From Pseudomonas orientalis (lineage in GTDB: Bacteria > Pseudomonadota > Gammaproteobacteria > Pseudomonadales > Pseudomonadaceae), in assembly GCF_001439815.1 (NCBI RefSeq), contig NZ_JYLM01000001.1, positions 496,001-560,000 on the forward strand: a stretch of DNA of 64,000 nt. Reading direction: 5' to 3'. The first letter of the stretch is position 1, and every line of letters starts with the position of its first letter. Below the pieces are notes generated by a model, which did no database searches, was not told the DNA's origin, and was given only the letters and a program-made list of their open reading frames with translations. The position numbers were made by a program, and so were the translations under genes. Positions 9,470 to 19,287 of the stretch are shown here, in pieces.

Positions 9470-10192
9470 TCAGGTTGTTTGCCGATCCTTGCAGTCCACC
9501 GCCAGTTCGGTGAGGGCGATCATGCGCTCGTAGCGCACAATGATGAACTGCACATAGCAGCACATCACGAAGAAAAAGGTATTGGTCGCCGCTATCGCCA
9601 ATAACCACTCCGTACGCTCGGCAATACCGACCCTGACCAACATATCGTTCAGGCTGGAAAGGGCGACGACCAACGCCAACAAGCCCGGGAGAATACCGAC
9701 CTTCTCCAGCGCGCCAGTCACCATATGCGTGCGTTTTTCCAGGCTGTCGCGCTCGCTTTTAAGTTCCAGCGCACCCAGCTTCAGCGTCTCGCGCGAGAGG
9801 GTCGCCAGTTCCGGTAAATAACGGGCCTCCACCTGCATCAGAGTTTTGACGTTCAAGTCCAGCAGATTGGCGAAGGGCGCGGTGAACACTTTTTTCAGCG
9901 AGTCGCGGTAGAGCAATACCCCCAGCAGCGGATAGAAAAACATCGCCAGGTAAGATACCGCAATCAGTCCCGCACTTACGTTGTACAGCCAGTACGCGTG
10001 AGTCCATTTACCAATAATGGTCAGCGGTATGGCCAGAATCGACGGCCCGACCAGGGCGAACCAGAAGTAAGCCCTGTCCAGCCGAGCATCCTTGCCTGCT
10101 CGACTTTGTTGGCGTTTGCTGCGCAGCGCTTGTTTGTAGGTTCGCTCGATCTCGGCATTGATCTGCAGGTATTTTTCGATTTCGGCGGACAT
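9470..10192 (-). CDS. Four-helix integral membrane protein of unknown function
   Basis: A 240-residue protein with a charged N-terminal coiled region (EIERTYKQALRSKRQQSRAG), two hydrophobic helices around residues 45-110, a long helical soluble region (about 115-165), and two more hydrophobic helices around 170-215. It has no enzymatic motif. A clear AAGGAA precedes the ATG at a short distance. Membrane plus coiled-coil layouts of this kind occur in effector proteins of defence systems and in envelope-stress proteins, but there is no direct evidence for either. Confidence 0.7.
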   Translation of the reverse strand: MSAEIEKYLQINAEIERTYKQALRSKRQQSRAGKDARLDRAYFWFALVGPSILAIPLTIIGKWTHAYWLYNVSAGLIAVSYLAMFFYPLLGVLLYRDSLKKVFTAPFANLLDLNVKTLMQVEARYLPELATLSRETLKLGALELKSERDSLEKRTHMVTGALEKVGILPGLLALVVALSSLNDMLVRVGIAERTEWLLAIAATNTFFFVMCCYVQFIIVRYERMIALTELAVDCKDRQTT

Positions 10193-10399
10193 TGGTTTTC
10201 CTTCGTGCCTGCTTGGCGATAAGCGGTCGTGCTTCCGAATACCGGGGGCCGACTGTCATTATTCTGAGTGGTGGTGTGACCCCAATTTTACTCTTCGTCT
10301 TTGGCCGCTATCGTCCCAAACTGTCGTTCGTGAACTGCCGGGTTCAGTAAAAAAATAGTCTATTTGTAATTTCTGGAAGTTGGCAGTTTGATGTTCGCC

Positions 10400-11164
10400 T
10401 TATTTATAGGGTCTGGTGATGTTTAGAACCTCAGGTAAAAGTTGTATGTATATCAGGTTAAAAGCCTCATTGTATTCTAGGTCTAGGAGTGGGTGATTTA
10501 CTCTCAAGGCTTTTTTTACCAGGTCTAGCATTGCGAGATAAACTTTAGGGATGTGCTCTGGAATGTTAAATGATTCATGTCTTTTATGAATAAAGGTGCG
10601 TAGCTCCCTATCATTTTCCATGGCGCACTCATCAACTAAAAATTTTGCAGATTCAGAAGTGTTCCTTTCTAGTTGACTTATGTTATGTTTGATAATATTA
10701 GCTAAGGCCCTGATAATTTGTAAGTCCTTAAGGTATATTACATCGTGATTGTTTTTTATGGGGTCGAACTTAAATTTTACGTATCTCTTCAGCTCAATGG
10801 TTATATCCTCGATAGCTTTGGATAGCGCCATAATAGAATTTTCATGTAGGGATTCGTAAAATTGATATGTTGCACTGCCGACCTCTTTCATTCGCTGCTT
10901 CAGTTCATATCTGTCCAGCTCGTTATTAGACCAATTCGTACTTGAAACCTCAGAGATTTTCTCCAGTGTGGCCAGATATGATAGGGCAATGCCGCCAAGT
11001 CTAGTGTTTATGCTGGTAAAGAAGGCGAGCGCTTCGATCTGGCTGTTAATATTGGTCATATTTAATGCTTGCTCATGGTTTGTAAGTTTGTTGTTGGCGT
11101 TAAGTGGGTTTGGAGTTGAATTCACTATTTCACGATTCTTACAAATCGGGAGGCGGAGTATCAC
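10400..11164 (-). CDS. AT-rich helical protein of unknown function, possible HEPN-like fold
   Basis: Up to 254 residues. The gene is much richer in AT than its surroundings, a sign of horizontal transfer. The protein is almost entirely helical and has no membrane segment. The stretch IIRALANIIKHNISQLERN around the middle resembles the degenerate motif (N..KH) seen in non-catalytic HEPN-type helical bundles, but the arginine-asparagine core of an active HEPN nuclease is absent. The start is uncertain: an internal ATG at MTNINSQIEAL, 35 codons in, is also plausible, and neither has a good ribosome-binding site. It is convergent with nothing and stands alone. Confidence 0.7.
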   Translation of the reverse strand: MILRLPICKNREIVNSTPNPLNANNKLTNHEQALNMTNINSQIEALAFFTSINTRLGGIALSYLATLEKISEVSSTNWSNNELDRYELKQRMKEVGSATYQFYESLHENSIMALSKAIEDITIELKRYVKFKFDPIKNNHDVIYLKDLQIIRALANIIKHNISQLERNTSESAKFLVDECAMENDRELRTFIHKRHESFNIPEHIPKVYLAMLDLVKKALRVNHPLLDLEYNEAFNLIYIQLLPEVLNITRPYK

Positions 11165-11194
11165 TATTCAAATGTCGTCCAGCCCCAGGTTTCA

Positions 11195-12163
11195 CTAGCC
11201 TTTCAGTGTTCGCAGTTTTTCTTCGAAGTAGCGGATTTGCGCAACATCTTCGGGGTCGACCTGCCTGAGTATTTGCAGCGCTTTTGTATAGGCCTCGCGC
11301 GCCTTGGCGGTGTCACCTTCAGCCTCGTAGACTCTTGCCAGGTTGAAATAGCGCAAAATCACCTTGGGGTGGTTCTCCCCGAACGTTACGCGGTCACTGT
11401 TCAGCGCCTTGGTCAGGTAGGCTAGCGCTTTGTCGTACTGGCCCAGGCCGCGATAGGCGTCGCCGAGGTTGTTCCAGCGGATGGCGACCGTCGGATGCCG
11501 TGGCCCGTGCAGGGCCATGTCGATGTCCAGTGCCTGTTGAAAAAGCGGCAGCGCGGCCTGGTGGTTGCCCTGGAGGTTATAGGCATTGCCCAGGTTGTTC
11601 AGTGACACGGCGACCGACGCGTCGTGGTCTCCCACTATTCGCTTTCTCAGCGCGAGATTTTTGCGCAGGTTTTCGAAGGCCTCTTCATATCGGCCCAATT
11701 TGCTCTGTGCGGTACCGATGTTGTTATAGGTATCGGCAATCAGCAGGTCATCTGCGCTCAGAACGGCGAGGCGCATTTTCAAGGCTTTTTCATAGTAGCC
11801 CAGGGCAATGTCCAGATTGCGTTGTCGTTCGTGCAAATAACCGAGGTTGTTCCAGTAGGTCGCCTGTTGTGCGATGGATACCTGACCATTCTGTTTAGCC
11901 GCCTCCAGTGCCTGGGTAACCAGGCGGATCGCGGTGCGGTCATCACCCAGCGCGGAGACTGCCAGCGCCTTGATATTCAACAGCTCGGGGTTGGCCGGAT
12001 CGGTTTGAAGCACACGGTCCGCTTCCTCGATCGTCGCCTGGTATTGGTGCGCCTCGAAAAGGCTTACCGCTTTGTCGCTCGTAGCCCCTGTGGCGGCTTC
12101 GGCGCAACACATCATGACGAGCAGTGACCACGGTAATAGAGCTTTCAGTCCATGAAGATGCAT
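11195..12163 (-). CDS. Exported tetratricopeptide-repeat protein
   Basis: A 322-residue protein with a cleavable-type signal sequence (LLPWSLLVMMCCAEAATG) followed by about seven TPR-like helix pairs, for example YWNNLGYLHERQRNLDIALG, YNNIGTAQSKLGRYEEAFEN and WNNLGDAYRGLGQYDKALAY. The spacing of about 42 residues with NNLG cores is that of the kinesin-light-chain type. Such proteins act as protein-binding scaffolds. Location in the periplasm is inferred from the signal. AAAGG precedes the ATG. No partner gene is evident next to it. Confidence 0.85.
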   Translation of the reverse strand: MHLHGLKALLPWSLLVMMCCAEAATGATSDKAVSLFEAHQYQATIEEADRVLQTDPANPELLNIKALAVSALGDDRTAIRLVTQALEAAKQNGQVSIAQQATYWNNLGYLHERQRNLDIALGYYEKALKMRLAVLSADDLLIADTYNNIGTAQSKLGRYEEAFENLRKNLALRKRIVGDHDASVAVSLNNLGNAYNLQGNHQAALPLFQQALDIDMALHGPRHPTVAIRWNNLGDAYRGLGQYDKALAYLTKALNSDRVTFGENHPKVILRYFNLARVYEAEGDTAKAREAYTKALQILRQVDPEDVAQIRYFEEKLRTLKG

Positions 12164-12322
12164 GAGGGGCCTTTCAACGATCCGTTATTTGCAGTGATGC
12201 TAAGGCGCTCATGGTTTACAGACAAATTTAAATGTCTGGTTTTGGAACGGCGCAGCTACATTTGGGGAAATTGGCTCTGCTTCATGCGTGCGCGGGGACA
12301 TGCGCTTGCGCCTCTTCAAACC

Positions 12323-13018
12323 TCAGTAAAAATCATAATAAAACGCCCATTCCCCAGTCTCGACGTGCTTCCAGAACATCAGGCTCCCATTGTCGACCAC
12401 ATTCAGATTGATCTTCGCATCCGACGAAATCTGGAAGACAAACTCAAAGCCTTCGCCCGGATCCACCCCTGACTGGCAAAACGACGGATAGCCGCCGATT
12501 TTGTGTTCGTAGGTGTGCGTGACGAGGTCGTAGTAGCTCTGTAGTTCGCCTGCGCGTTGCAGCTCGAGTATCGCCTGCTCAACATCAGCCGGTACGCCGC
12601 CACCATCCCACAGTGGAAAATCATCCGGCACGACCTGGGCGTTCAGCGCGAAGGCTTTGAGAAACGCACCCTCCACCGGCAGCACCTTGCGCACCAACAC
12701 ATCCTGTGGCCCGTATTCGCGGATCACCCAGTTGTCACCCATGGGCTCAAAAGGTTCGGGAAACGGGCTTGAAATAAAGACCGTCAGCACACGTACCCCC
12801 GTCAGTAACGGGCTGATGAAGGGCAGGGCGGGCAGGTAGAACTGGGCATAGGGCAGCAACGGCTGCCCGGCCTGATTGACCGGCACGCCTTCATCGGGAC
12901 GGAACAGGAAGACATTACCCAGCCAGCTTTCTTCGTCAGTACCGAGAGGGCGGAAGCCCCCGGCGATAAGTTTCAGTGTGGGGCGGGCCAGGTGGTGTTT
13001 GATTTGGTGGAGGTCCAT
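12323..13018 (-). CDS. DUF1963 (YwqG-like) family protein
   Basis: A 231-residue soluble protein. The pattern KIGGYPSFCQSG followed by FEFVFQISSDAKINLNVVDNG, with an aromatic-rich C-terminus, matches my memory of the DUF1963/YwqG family, whose biochemical role is unknown. AAGGA lies 9 bases before the ATG. It is upstream of, and on the same strand as, the TPR gene, with about 160 bases between them, so an operon is possible but not shown. Confidence 0.7.
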   Translation of the reverse strand: MDLHQIKHHLARPTLKLIAGGFRPLGTDEESWLGNVFLFRPDEGVPVNQAGQPLLPYAQFYLPALPFISPLLTGVRVLTVFISSPFPEPFEPMGDNWVIREYGPQDVLVRKVLPVEGAFLKAFALNAQVVPDDFPLWDGGGVPADVEQAILELQRAGELQSYYDLVTHTYEHKIGGYPSFCQSGVDPGEGFEFVFQISSDAKINLNVVDNGSLMFWKHVETGEWAFYYDFY

Positions 13019-13048
13019 GGCGGAGGCATCCTTGCTATCAGCTATTAG

Positions 13049-14671
13049 CTAGGCACTCAAGCGTGCCGTCACTTCGTTCAACTGCCCGGACAACCCATGA
13101 AGGTTGTGGCTTGCCGCTTCGGTGCGCTGCACATTATCCAGGTTGGTACTGGCAATCGAAGTGATTTCGGTGAGGTTGCGCGAGATATCTTCGGCCACAG
13201 AGGTTTGCTCTTCGGCGGCGGTCGCAATCTGACGGTTCATGTCGCGAATGGCTTCCACCGCTTGGGTGATGCGCTCCAGCATAGCGCCGGCCTGATTCAC
13301 TTGCGCGACACTTTCTTCACTGCGCGTCTGGCCGCTTTCAATCGCCTTGGCCGCGTCCTCCGCGCCGGTTTGCACGGTCTGGATGATCTGATTGATCTCG
13401 ATGATCGATGTCGCGGTACGCTGAGCCAGGCTGCGCACCTCGTCTGCGACTACCGCAAAACCGCGTCCGGCGTCGCCTGCACGGGCCGCTTCGATCGCCG
13501 CGTTCAGTGCCAGCAAATTCGTCTGCTCGGCGATGCCGCGAATGACCTCCAGCACCTTGCTGATGCGGCCACTGTCGGTTTCCAGGCGACGAATCACGGT
13601 GGCGGTGTTGACGATCTCGCCACGCATTTGGGTGATGGTGTGAATGGTGTTGCTCATGACTTTTTCGCCCTGCTGCGCGGACTGGTCGGCATCATCGGCC
13701 GCCCGTGCGGCATCGGCCGCATGACGCGCCACTTCCTGGGCGGTAGCGGACATTTCGTTCATCGCCGTCGCCACTTGGTCGGTACGGTTGAACTGCTCAT
13801 TGGTGCCGCTGGCGATGAGGCCGGCGATGGCGCTCAACTCGCCACTGGCGCTGTCCAGGTCATTGGCGCTGCGCTGCAGGCGGCTGAAGGTTTCGGCGAG
13901 AAAGTCGCGCAAGGTGTTGGCGGCCACCGCAAGTTTGCCTAACTCGTCTTCACGGGCGCTGGCCACGCGTTCGGCAAATTTACCTCGGCTCAATTGCTCC
14001 ACGTAGTCGATCAGCTTGCGGATGGGGGCAACCAGGTTGCGGTTGATCAACCAAAGGCTCAACAGGCCGATCAACAGCCCCGAAGCGAGCATCACGACAG
14101 TGCCCACCATCACCGTGCGCGCGGCTGCGGCGTTGATCAGCATCGATTGCTCGGTGCCCTGCTTGCGCAGTTCGCTGACCAGTTCGCTCATCTGATCGCT
14201 GGTGGCGCGGTCCACACCTTTGACCGCAGCGTCGCCTGCGGCGGGGTCTGCACCGGCGGCGATATAGGCATCGCGACCTTTCTGGTAACCGCTGCCCAAC
14301 TGACGGTGTTCGTCACGCAGGCGTTCAATGCGGGCCTTGAGTTGGCCGTCCAGGCCTTTCTGGCCGGCCAGCTCGCCGAGGATCCCCTGCACGTCGCGCT
14401 GACGGTCTTCGAATTGCTTCCAGTACTTATCCAGATCTGCCGGCTGCTTGCCCCGCAGCAATACGTTTTTCCACTCCTGAACCTGCACCTTGAATTGCAG
14501 GTTGGCCTCATCGATCAATTGCGAAGTATGCAGCGGGCCTTCGATCAGGTTGGCGTAGTTTTGCACGCCGTTGGACAGGAAATGAAAGCAGGCCAAGGCA
14601 ATCAGCAATATCGCCAGCAGGCTGGCGCTCAGCAGCGTGAGGATTTGGCCTCTCAGGGATTTTTGCAGCAT
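13049..14671 (-). CDS. Methyl-accepting chemotaxis protein
   Basis: A 540-residue inner-membrane chemoreceptor. Order: transmembrane helix (about residues 8-30), a periplasmic helical sensor of about 155 residues, a second transmembrane helix ([15 protein letters not shown]), a HAMP domain, and a long cytoplasmic signalling coiled coil whose hairpin tip contains [18 protein letters not shown] and [12 protein letters not shown]. This tip binds CheA and CheW. I started at MLQKSLRGQ, which directly precedes the first membrane helix; a longer frame upstream would add about 84 residues of non-family sequence. No C-terminal CheR-binding pentapeptide is seen (ends TARLSA). The ligand is unknown. Confidence 0.92.
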   Translation of the reverse strand: MLQKSLRGQILTLLSASLLAILLIALACFHFLSNGVQNYANLIEGPLHTSQLIDEANLQFKVQVQEWKNVLLRGKQPADLDKYWKQFEDRQRDVQGILGELAGQKGLDGQLKARIERLRDEHRQLGSGYQKGRDAYIAAGADPAAGDAAVKGVDRATSDQMSELVSELRKQGTEQSMLINAAAARTVMVGTVVMLASGLLIGLLSLWLINRNLVAPIRKLIDYVEQLSRGKFAERVASAREDELGKLAVAANTLRDFLAETFSRLQRSANDLDSASGELSAIAGLIASGTNEQFNRTDQVATAMNEMSATAQEVARHAADAARAADDADQSAQQGEKVMSNTIHTITQMRGEIVNTATVIRRLETDSGRISKVLEVIRGIAEQTNLLALNAAIEAARAGDAGRGFAVVADEVRSLAQRTATSIIEINQIIQTVQTGAEDAAKAIESGQTRSEESVAQVNQAGAMLERITQAVEAIRDMNRQIATAAEEQTSVAEDISRNLTEITSIASTNLDNVQRTEAASHNLHGLSGQLNEVTARLSA

Positions 14672-15060
14672 GGGTTGGTACTCATGACAGGATTGAGGTG
14701 CGCCGGGTTGGGCGTGAAAGACGTCCAAACTTCCCTGTCTGTGGTTTCGGTTGGCGGCTGTGGCCGCGCAAGCTATTAGCCTTGTCATCGGCGGGTTAGA
14801 GCGGTTCTTGAGTGGGGGGCGACCAGCGGTGTTGTGAGTTTTTGTTGTCTTTCCCCTACGGATATCCTGTTGTTTGGAGTAGAGATGAAGGGCGGCTTTC
14901 GGCCGAAAGCAGTCATTCGACAAAGGGATGGCACTTTGATATCTTTCGGTTGAGTCATTCTGAATCGAGAACTTCCATTTAAGAGAGATTCAATACTGAA
15001 TCAAAACGCATAACTACCGAACCTAGTGCTTACAACAATGTGGAAAGGAGCTTAAGTATC
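14672..15060. other. Intergenic region between divergent genes
   Basis: No gene is supported here. The region must hold the promoters of the chemoreceptor (leftward) and of the HEPN-motif gene (rightward). Around 14889-14925 lies a copy of a degenerate dispersed repeat containing GGCTTTCGGCCGAAAGC, related to sequences near 18870, 22760, 23485 and 24580. The part nearest the HEPN gene is AT-rich. Confidence 0.6.
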
Positions 15061-15963
15061 ATGGTCGTTAATGTTCCCGAGTCAGGCGATTTCTACCAGT
15101 CAGGAAAAGAGCTTTTCAACTTCGCATGGGATGCCCTGTCAAGTCTGCTTATCGAGCTAGATCAAGCTGACTATTACGGCTTCGACAAAAACGAGGTCTC
15201 GGAGAAGTATTGGGCAGGTGCCCAACGTACGCTGACTACGTCATTAGCCATCGTGCAACAAGGCGTCGAATTTGTCCTTAAAGGAAAAATTGCGGCGATT
15301 TCACCATATCTATTGATTTCAGACCCCCCATCGCGATGGCCTTCCAGTGAAGTGGGGAAATCGATTGACTTTTCTCAGTTTAGAACTGTAGATGCCCAGG
15401 ACCTGATTAGAATCCACGATACATTTTCCCCTGTTCCCCTTAGTTCAACATTCGCAGCAAGGTTTCACTCGCTTCGTGAACGTCGCAACGTCATCATCCA
15501 CTCCGTCGGAAAAAGTAACGCAGTCCAAGTTGCAGAAGTCATCGAAGCGGTTTTGTACATGCACAAGTCACTTTTCCCCGCCGAAACATGGGCCTGGAAT
15601 CGTAGGAATTTTCTTGAGAACTCGCCGGACTCTGAGCTCGGCGGCGGAGAGTTCGCAATCAATCGAACATGCTGGGAGTTTTCTATAGTCAAAAGTATCC
15701 TCAAAAGAGCGGATATTTTAGATTACATGGGTATCGATGCAAAACAAAGGGCTTACCTCTGTCCCGAGTGCCTAGCAGGCGCAAACACTGATGCAGGTTT
15801 TGAGTTCAAACTTGCAAACCTTCGCCCAAAGAGCTCTAGTGCAACGCTTCTATATTGCCCCGTATGTAATGTTGAACACGATGTTAGGCGGGAGGACTGC
15901 AAAGATGGCTGTCCAGGAAATGTCATATCTGAGGGTGATACTTGTCTCACCTGCGGGAATTAG
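15061..15963 (+). CDS. HEPN-motif protein with C-terminal zinc-binding cysteines
   Basis: A 300-residue cytoplasmic protein. The first 200 residues are helical and contain LRERRNVIIHSVGKS, where Arg142-Asn143 and His147 form the RNxxxH signature of HEPN ribonucleases. The last 75 residues hold at least seven Cys in pairs (CPEC, CPVC, a later single pair of Cys, and CLTCGN), the layout of two zinc ribbons, which could bind RNA or a partner. AAGGAG stands 10 bases before the ATG; a GTG seven codons earlier would overlap that site. A second HEPN-motif gene follows 168 bases downstream in the same direction. HEPN proteins commonly act as toxins or phage-defence effectors; that role is an inference here. 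Confidence 0.82.
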   Translation: MVVNVPESGDFYQSGKELFNFAWDALSSLLIELDQADYYGFDKNEVSEKYWAGAQRTLTTSLAIVQQGVEFVLKGKIAAISPYLLISDPPSRWPSSEVGKSIDFSQFRTVDAQDLIRIHDTFSPVPLSSTFAARFHSLRERRNVIIHSVGKSNAVQVAEVIEAVLYMHKSLFPAETWAWNRRNFLENSPDSELGGGEFAINRTCWEFSIVKSILKRADILDYMGIDAKQRAYLCPECLAGANTDAGFEFKLANLRPKSSSATLLYCPVCNVEHDVRREDCKDGCPGNVISEGDTCLTCGN

Positions 15964-16131
15964 GCAAGTCATCAATCTTGCTGCTGATCATTCACATAAT
16001 GTTAGCCCTCCAGCTAGTCTGTTTAGCTGGCATGCCAGGCTACAATCATCACTGACTGAGAAGTTGAACTATTGGCATCAGGGGTGTTCGCTAGCTCCTA
16101 GACATTTATCAGAAAATGGACTTTATTATTG

Positions 16132-17556
16132 ATGAGCATCGAAAAGCACACTCTGGCCCTGTCAGCTTTCAGTATTCCATTAGAGTCAGAGGATGATATT
16201 CAGTTTAGCTTTTTGAATGTAATAGCTGAGACATTAAAATCATCCAACCCCGAAGGGCAAGTTTTACTGTGCATAAAAATATACGAAAAAATTGAGTCCT
16301 TTGACTCCGCGCATGAAAGCGCTCGGTATAGCAGGCCTCAACTTTTAGTTGCGCTGGGTATATTGAGTTTCGTTTCTGGAAGAGACTTTACTATATGTGA
16401 CATTATAGCTTCACACTCGTCCGTGGTAGTGGAGCATGTTTTTTTTGAACAAATAGAAACACGCTGCCATCTTTATGGTTGTGACCACTCAACGGATCTA
16501 AAGGCTATTTGCCACACCATCAATAGCGAAACAAGCTCGCAGAATACTCTACTTTTTTCGCTCTTGGATAGATGGAGAAAGGCACAGCATCAATTATTAG
16601 AAAGCGAAGGGCAAGGACTTTTTGAGGATGAGTCAATATTGTCTTTTTTTCACGTATTAGAACTATTGGTGGGTGAGTATCAGACTAAGCAAATAACTGA
16701 GGCCGAAAGAAAAATCTCATCATTTTTAATCGATTTAATAGGCGATACATTTAAAAATAGAGGGTCTTCATTGGATGAGAAAGTCAGAGAAAAGACACGT
16801 ACAATGAAGGATGTTTTGCTTGGTGGTGACTTGCTGTCTGTGGGATCAAGGATAAATTACATGCTTGAGCAGCAGGGCTTGCTGGATGATCGCGTTCAAC
16901 ATTTGATTAGAGAATTAATTTTTGCGAGAAACTCAATTGCCCATGGACGTCAGGTTTTCAGGGAAAGCTTGATCTGGCCATTACCACCGTATTTCATGCT
17001 TCACTCAAATCATTTTAATCTGGGCATTTTCATTAGGGTGCTAACTGCAAAAGTTATTGCCACTCACTACCAACTAGAGCTTTGGAGTGATGAGTGGAAT
17101 AAAACCCTTTTAACTCTTTCGCCATCAATTGATATAATTAAAAACTTCATAAGCTGTAAAAGCTACGCACACTTAACAACTGAACAGTTTTGCTCTGGTG
17201 AAGTTGATTCAGTAACTCCCTCATCAATTGTGGAAGCATATATTAAAAGAAAAATTAAGCTTTCAGATGTTGAAAGGTCACTGGAAGGGCATATTGAAAA
17301 CATAACAATTGATAAGGCGATGCTGGGAGCCGGTGACTCAATATATATTATGATCTTTTTGGCGGATGTCGAGAATCCTGAGTTATCTGAATTCTGCAAA
17401 ACCAATATTCAAAAAAGTTATGATGGCCGAACTTTTGACGGATCAAACATCAAAGACTACCTGCGATTCCTTGAGTTTTATGATATTAAACCTCGCTGGT
17501 TTAGAGAGTGGATAGTTGGCGGTATGGAATATGGTCTCGACAAACCCGGTACCTGA
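16132..17556 (+). CDS. Large AT-rich protein with a HEPN signature
   Basis: A 474-residue soluble, mostly helical protein. LIFARNSIAHGRQV near the middle (Arg266-Asn267, His271) is the classical HEPN motif RNxxxH in the RNxIAHG form seen in RiboL-PSP and Apea-like HEPN families. The rest of the sequence is not recognised: the N-terminal 240 residues are helical with many charged residues, and the C-terminal 170 residues include LTTEQFCSGEV and a segment resembling a helical adaptor. Base composition is far more AT-rich than the core genes. No strong ribosome-binding site precedes the ATG, so translation may be coupled to, or weaker than, the upstream HEPN gene. Confidence 0.82.
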   Translation: MSIEKHTLALSAFSIPLESEDDIQFSFLNVIAETLKSSNPEGQVLLCIKIYEKIESFDSAHESARYSRPQLLVALGILSFVSGRDFTICDIIASHSSVVVEHVFFEQIETRCHLYGCDHSTDLKAICHTINSETSSQNTLLFSLLDRWRKAQHQLLESEGQGLFEDESILSFFHVLELLVGEYQTKQITEAERKISSFLIDLIGDTFKNRGSSLDEKVREKTRTMKDVLLGGDLLSVGSRINYMLEQQGLLDDRVQHLIRELIFARNSIAHGRQVFRESLIWPLPPYFMLHSNHFNLGIFIRVLTAKVIATHYQLELWSDEWNKTLLTLSPSIDIIKNFISCKSYAHLTTEQFCSGEVDSVTPSSIVEAYIKRKIKLSDVERSLEGHIENITIDKAMLGAGDSIYIMIFLADVENPELSEFCKTNIQKSYDGRTFDGSNIKDYLRFLEFYDIKPRWFREWIVGGMEYGLDKPGT

Positions 17557-17805
17557 CAATCTTCTAACAGCATGCATCACCCGCCGAGTGAAATGTGAGC
17601 AGATCAATCTTCTATGACCAACCCTCTTCAAAGGGTCGTTGCTGTTCTTCGCGACAGCCAGATATCGGCCAAACAGCCGATCGCGACCGCCTGTTTTTTA
17701 GCCATAAGCGGATCTTCAAAAAATCTACTAAACTGTTGTCAATTCATAGCGAGTGAACGGTAAATCGTTTTCAGGCAGGCTGTGAAATATCAAGCGAGGC
17801 GAGAC

Positions 17806-18841
17806 ATGGATGAAATACCTGCTCAACTGTTATTGAATACCGACATCAACACCGTCATCGTTCTGGTAGTTGATGATCAACCAATGATTGGCGAGGCCGT
17901 ACGCCGTAACCTAGCAGGTGAAAACAATATAGAGTTTCATTACTGCGCTGACGCGATGCAGACCGTTATTGAAGCCGAGAAAATAAAACCCACAGTGATT
18001 CTTCAAGATTTAGTCATGCCAGGCGTTGACGGTTTTTCACTAATAAACGATTATAAAAAGAACCAGAATACTCGAAATATACCTATAATTGCCTTGTCCA
18101 CTAAAGAGGATTCAATAGTAAAAAAGTCGCGCCTTTGAAGTTGGTTATAGCGACTATATAGTTAAATTGCCGGACCCCATAGAACTTACGGCTCGGCTTC
18201 GATATCATTCCCGATCTTTTAATGCCACAACACAACTAGATCAAGCATATCGCGCCTTAAGAGTTAGTCAGCAGCAGCTTTTAGACACAAATCTATTTTT
18301 GCAACGCGCTAACAATAAGTTGCAACGGCTAATACATTCTGATGGCATGACTGGACTGTCAAATCGTAGGCATTTTGACGAATTCTTAGAGACCGAATGG
18401 CGGCGCGTCGGCAATGAACATTTAGAGATATCTTTATTGATGATTGACGTCGACTTCTTCAAGCTGTTCAACGATCGTTTTGGGCATTTGGGTGGCGACG
18501 AGGCACTAAAAAGTGTTGCATCTGCAGTGCGGGATACGATTGCCAATGAGAATTATTTGCCCGCACGATACGGGGGAGAAGAATTCGCAGCGATCTTGCC
18601 AGGAGCGTCGTCAGATGAGGCCAAATTCATTGCGGAAAAACTACGTAAAAATGTGGAGTTACTAAATATACCGCACTGCTCACCAAATGCTGATTCGGTA
18701 GTTACAGTTAGCATTGGTCTGGCTACTTTCGCACCGATAGGTTCGGAAAGCAGCAAACTGCTGATCGAGCTTGCTGACAAGGCGCTATATCTGGCAAAGG
18801 GCCGTGGCCGTAACCAAGTTGCCATTTATAGGGAAAAGTGA
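17806..18841 (+). pseudogene. WspR-like response regulator-diguanylate cyclase, split by a frameshift
   Basis: The first part encodes a receiver domain (VLVVDDQPMIGEAVRR, phosphoacceptor Asp68 in ILQDLVMPG) and stops early at the end of the 18138 frame. The second part continues in another frame with VGYSDYIVKLPDPIELTARL, a linker and a GGDEF domain with RYGGEEF. Removing one base from the six-A run at 18120-18125 joins them into one 344-residue protein, close to WspR in length and in sequence order (ALSTKED before, YxVKLPD after the break). WspR makes cyclic di-GMP when phosphorylated. No wsp chemosensory genes are present. The start has GAGG nearby. It may be a pseudogene, a slippage-controlled gene or a sequencing error; intact motifs favour recent or regulated change. 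Confidence 0.85.
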
Positions 18842-19287
18842 ATTCGAGACTTTATATAAGCGTACGAATGGCCGTTTTCTGCCGAAATTGGCGACGTTGG
18901 GTGCCTAGTCAAGCTCGACGCAATCGGTGGTCAGTAGAAATGCAAAACGCTGGTCAGCTCGAATGTAAGTAGTTGTTCCAGTAGGGTGCAATTTCGCACT
19001 AACCCAATGAGTGGAACTGTGCCTTCAATTTTCCTAGAACTGGTTTTAAGTGAAGTCGTTCGGGCAACCGAGAAGGTTGGGGAACGGTCTGTGCAGGCCC
19101 TGTAGTTCAGCCATGAGCATGCGGATAGCGGCGGCGACCTGATGAAGCGTCAGGACTAGCCGAGCCAATCTCGGCGCGCGGTTTGCCAACTCTTGAGTTC
19201 GCAGTCTGGCCGGAATGCAAGGCGATTTGCCAGCATCTAGCATAGCTTGTCAAAATGGATCATTGATGCTTTCGGAGGCGCGTTTAC
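18842..19287. other. Intergenic stretch before the helicase module
   Basis: I see no convincing gene. A 65-codon reverse-strand frame (19046-19243) has ordinary coding-like composition but no start site or recognised domain, and may be a remnant of a lost gene. A sequence near 18870 (GGCCGTTTTCTGCCGAAA) belongs to the same degenerate repeat family found elsewhere in this accessory region. The promoter of the downstream two-gene unit should lie near the end, where GGAGG precedes its first ATG. Confidence 0.5.

Noticed and set aside
15791..16132. A 113-codon forward frame between the HEPN genes
   Set aside because: Overlaps the zinc-ribbon end of the first gene in another frame and has no ribosome-binding site.
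19046..19243. A 65-codon reverse frame before the helicase unit
   Set aside because: No start signal or family; at most a remnant, described only as part of the gap.
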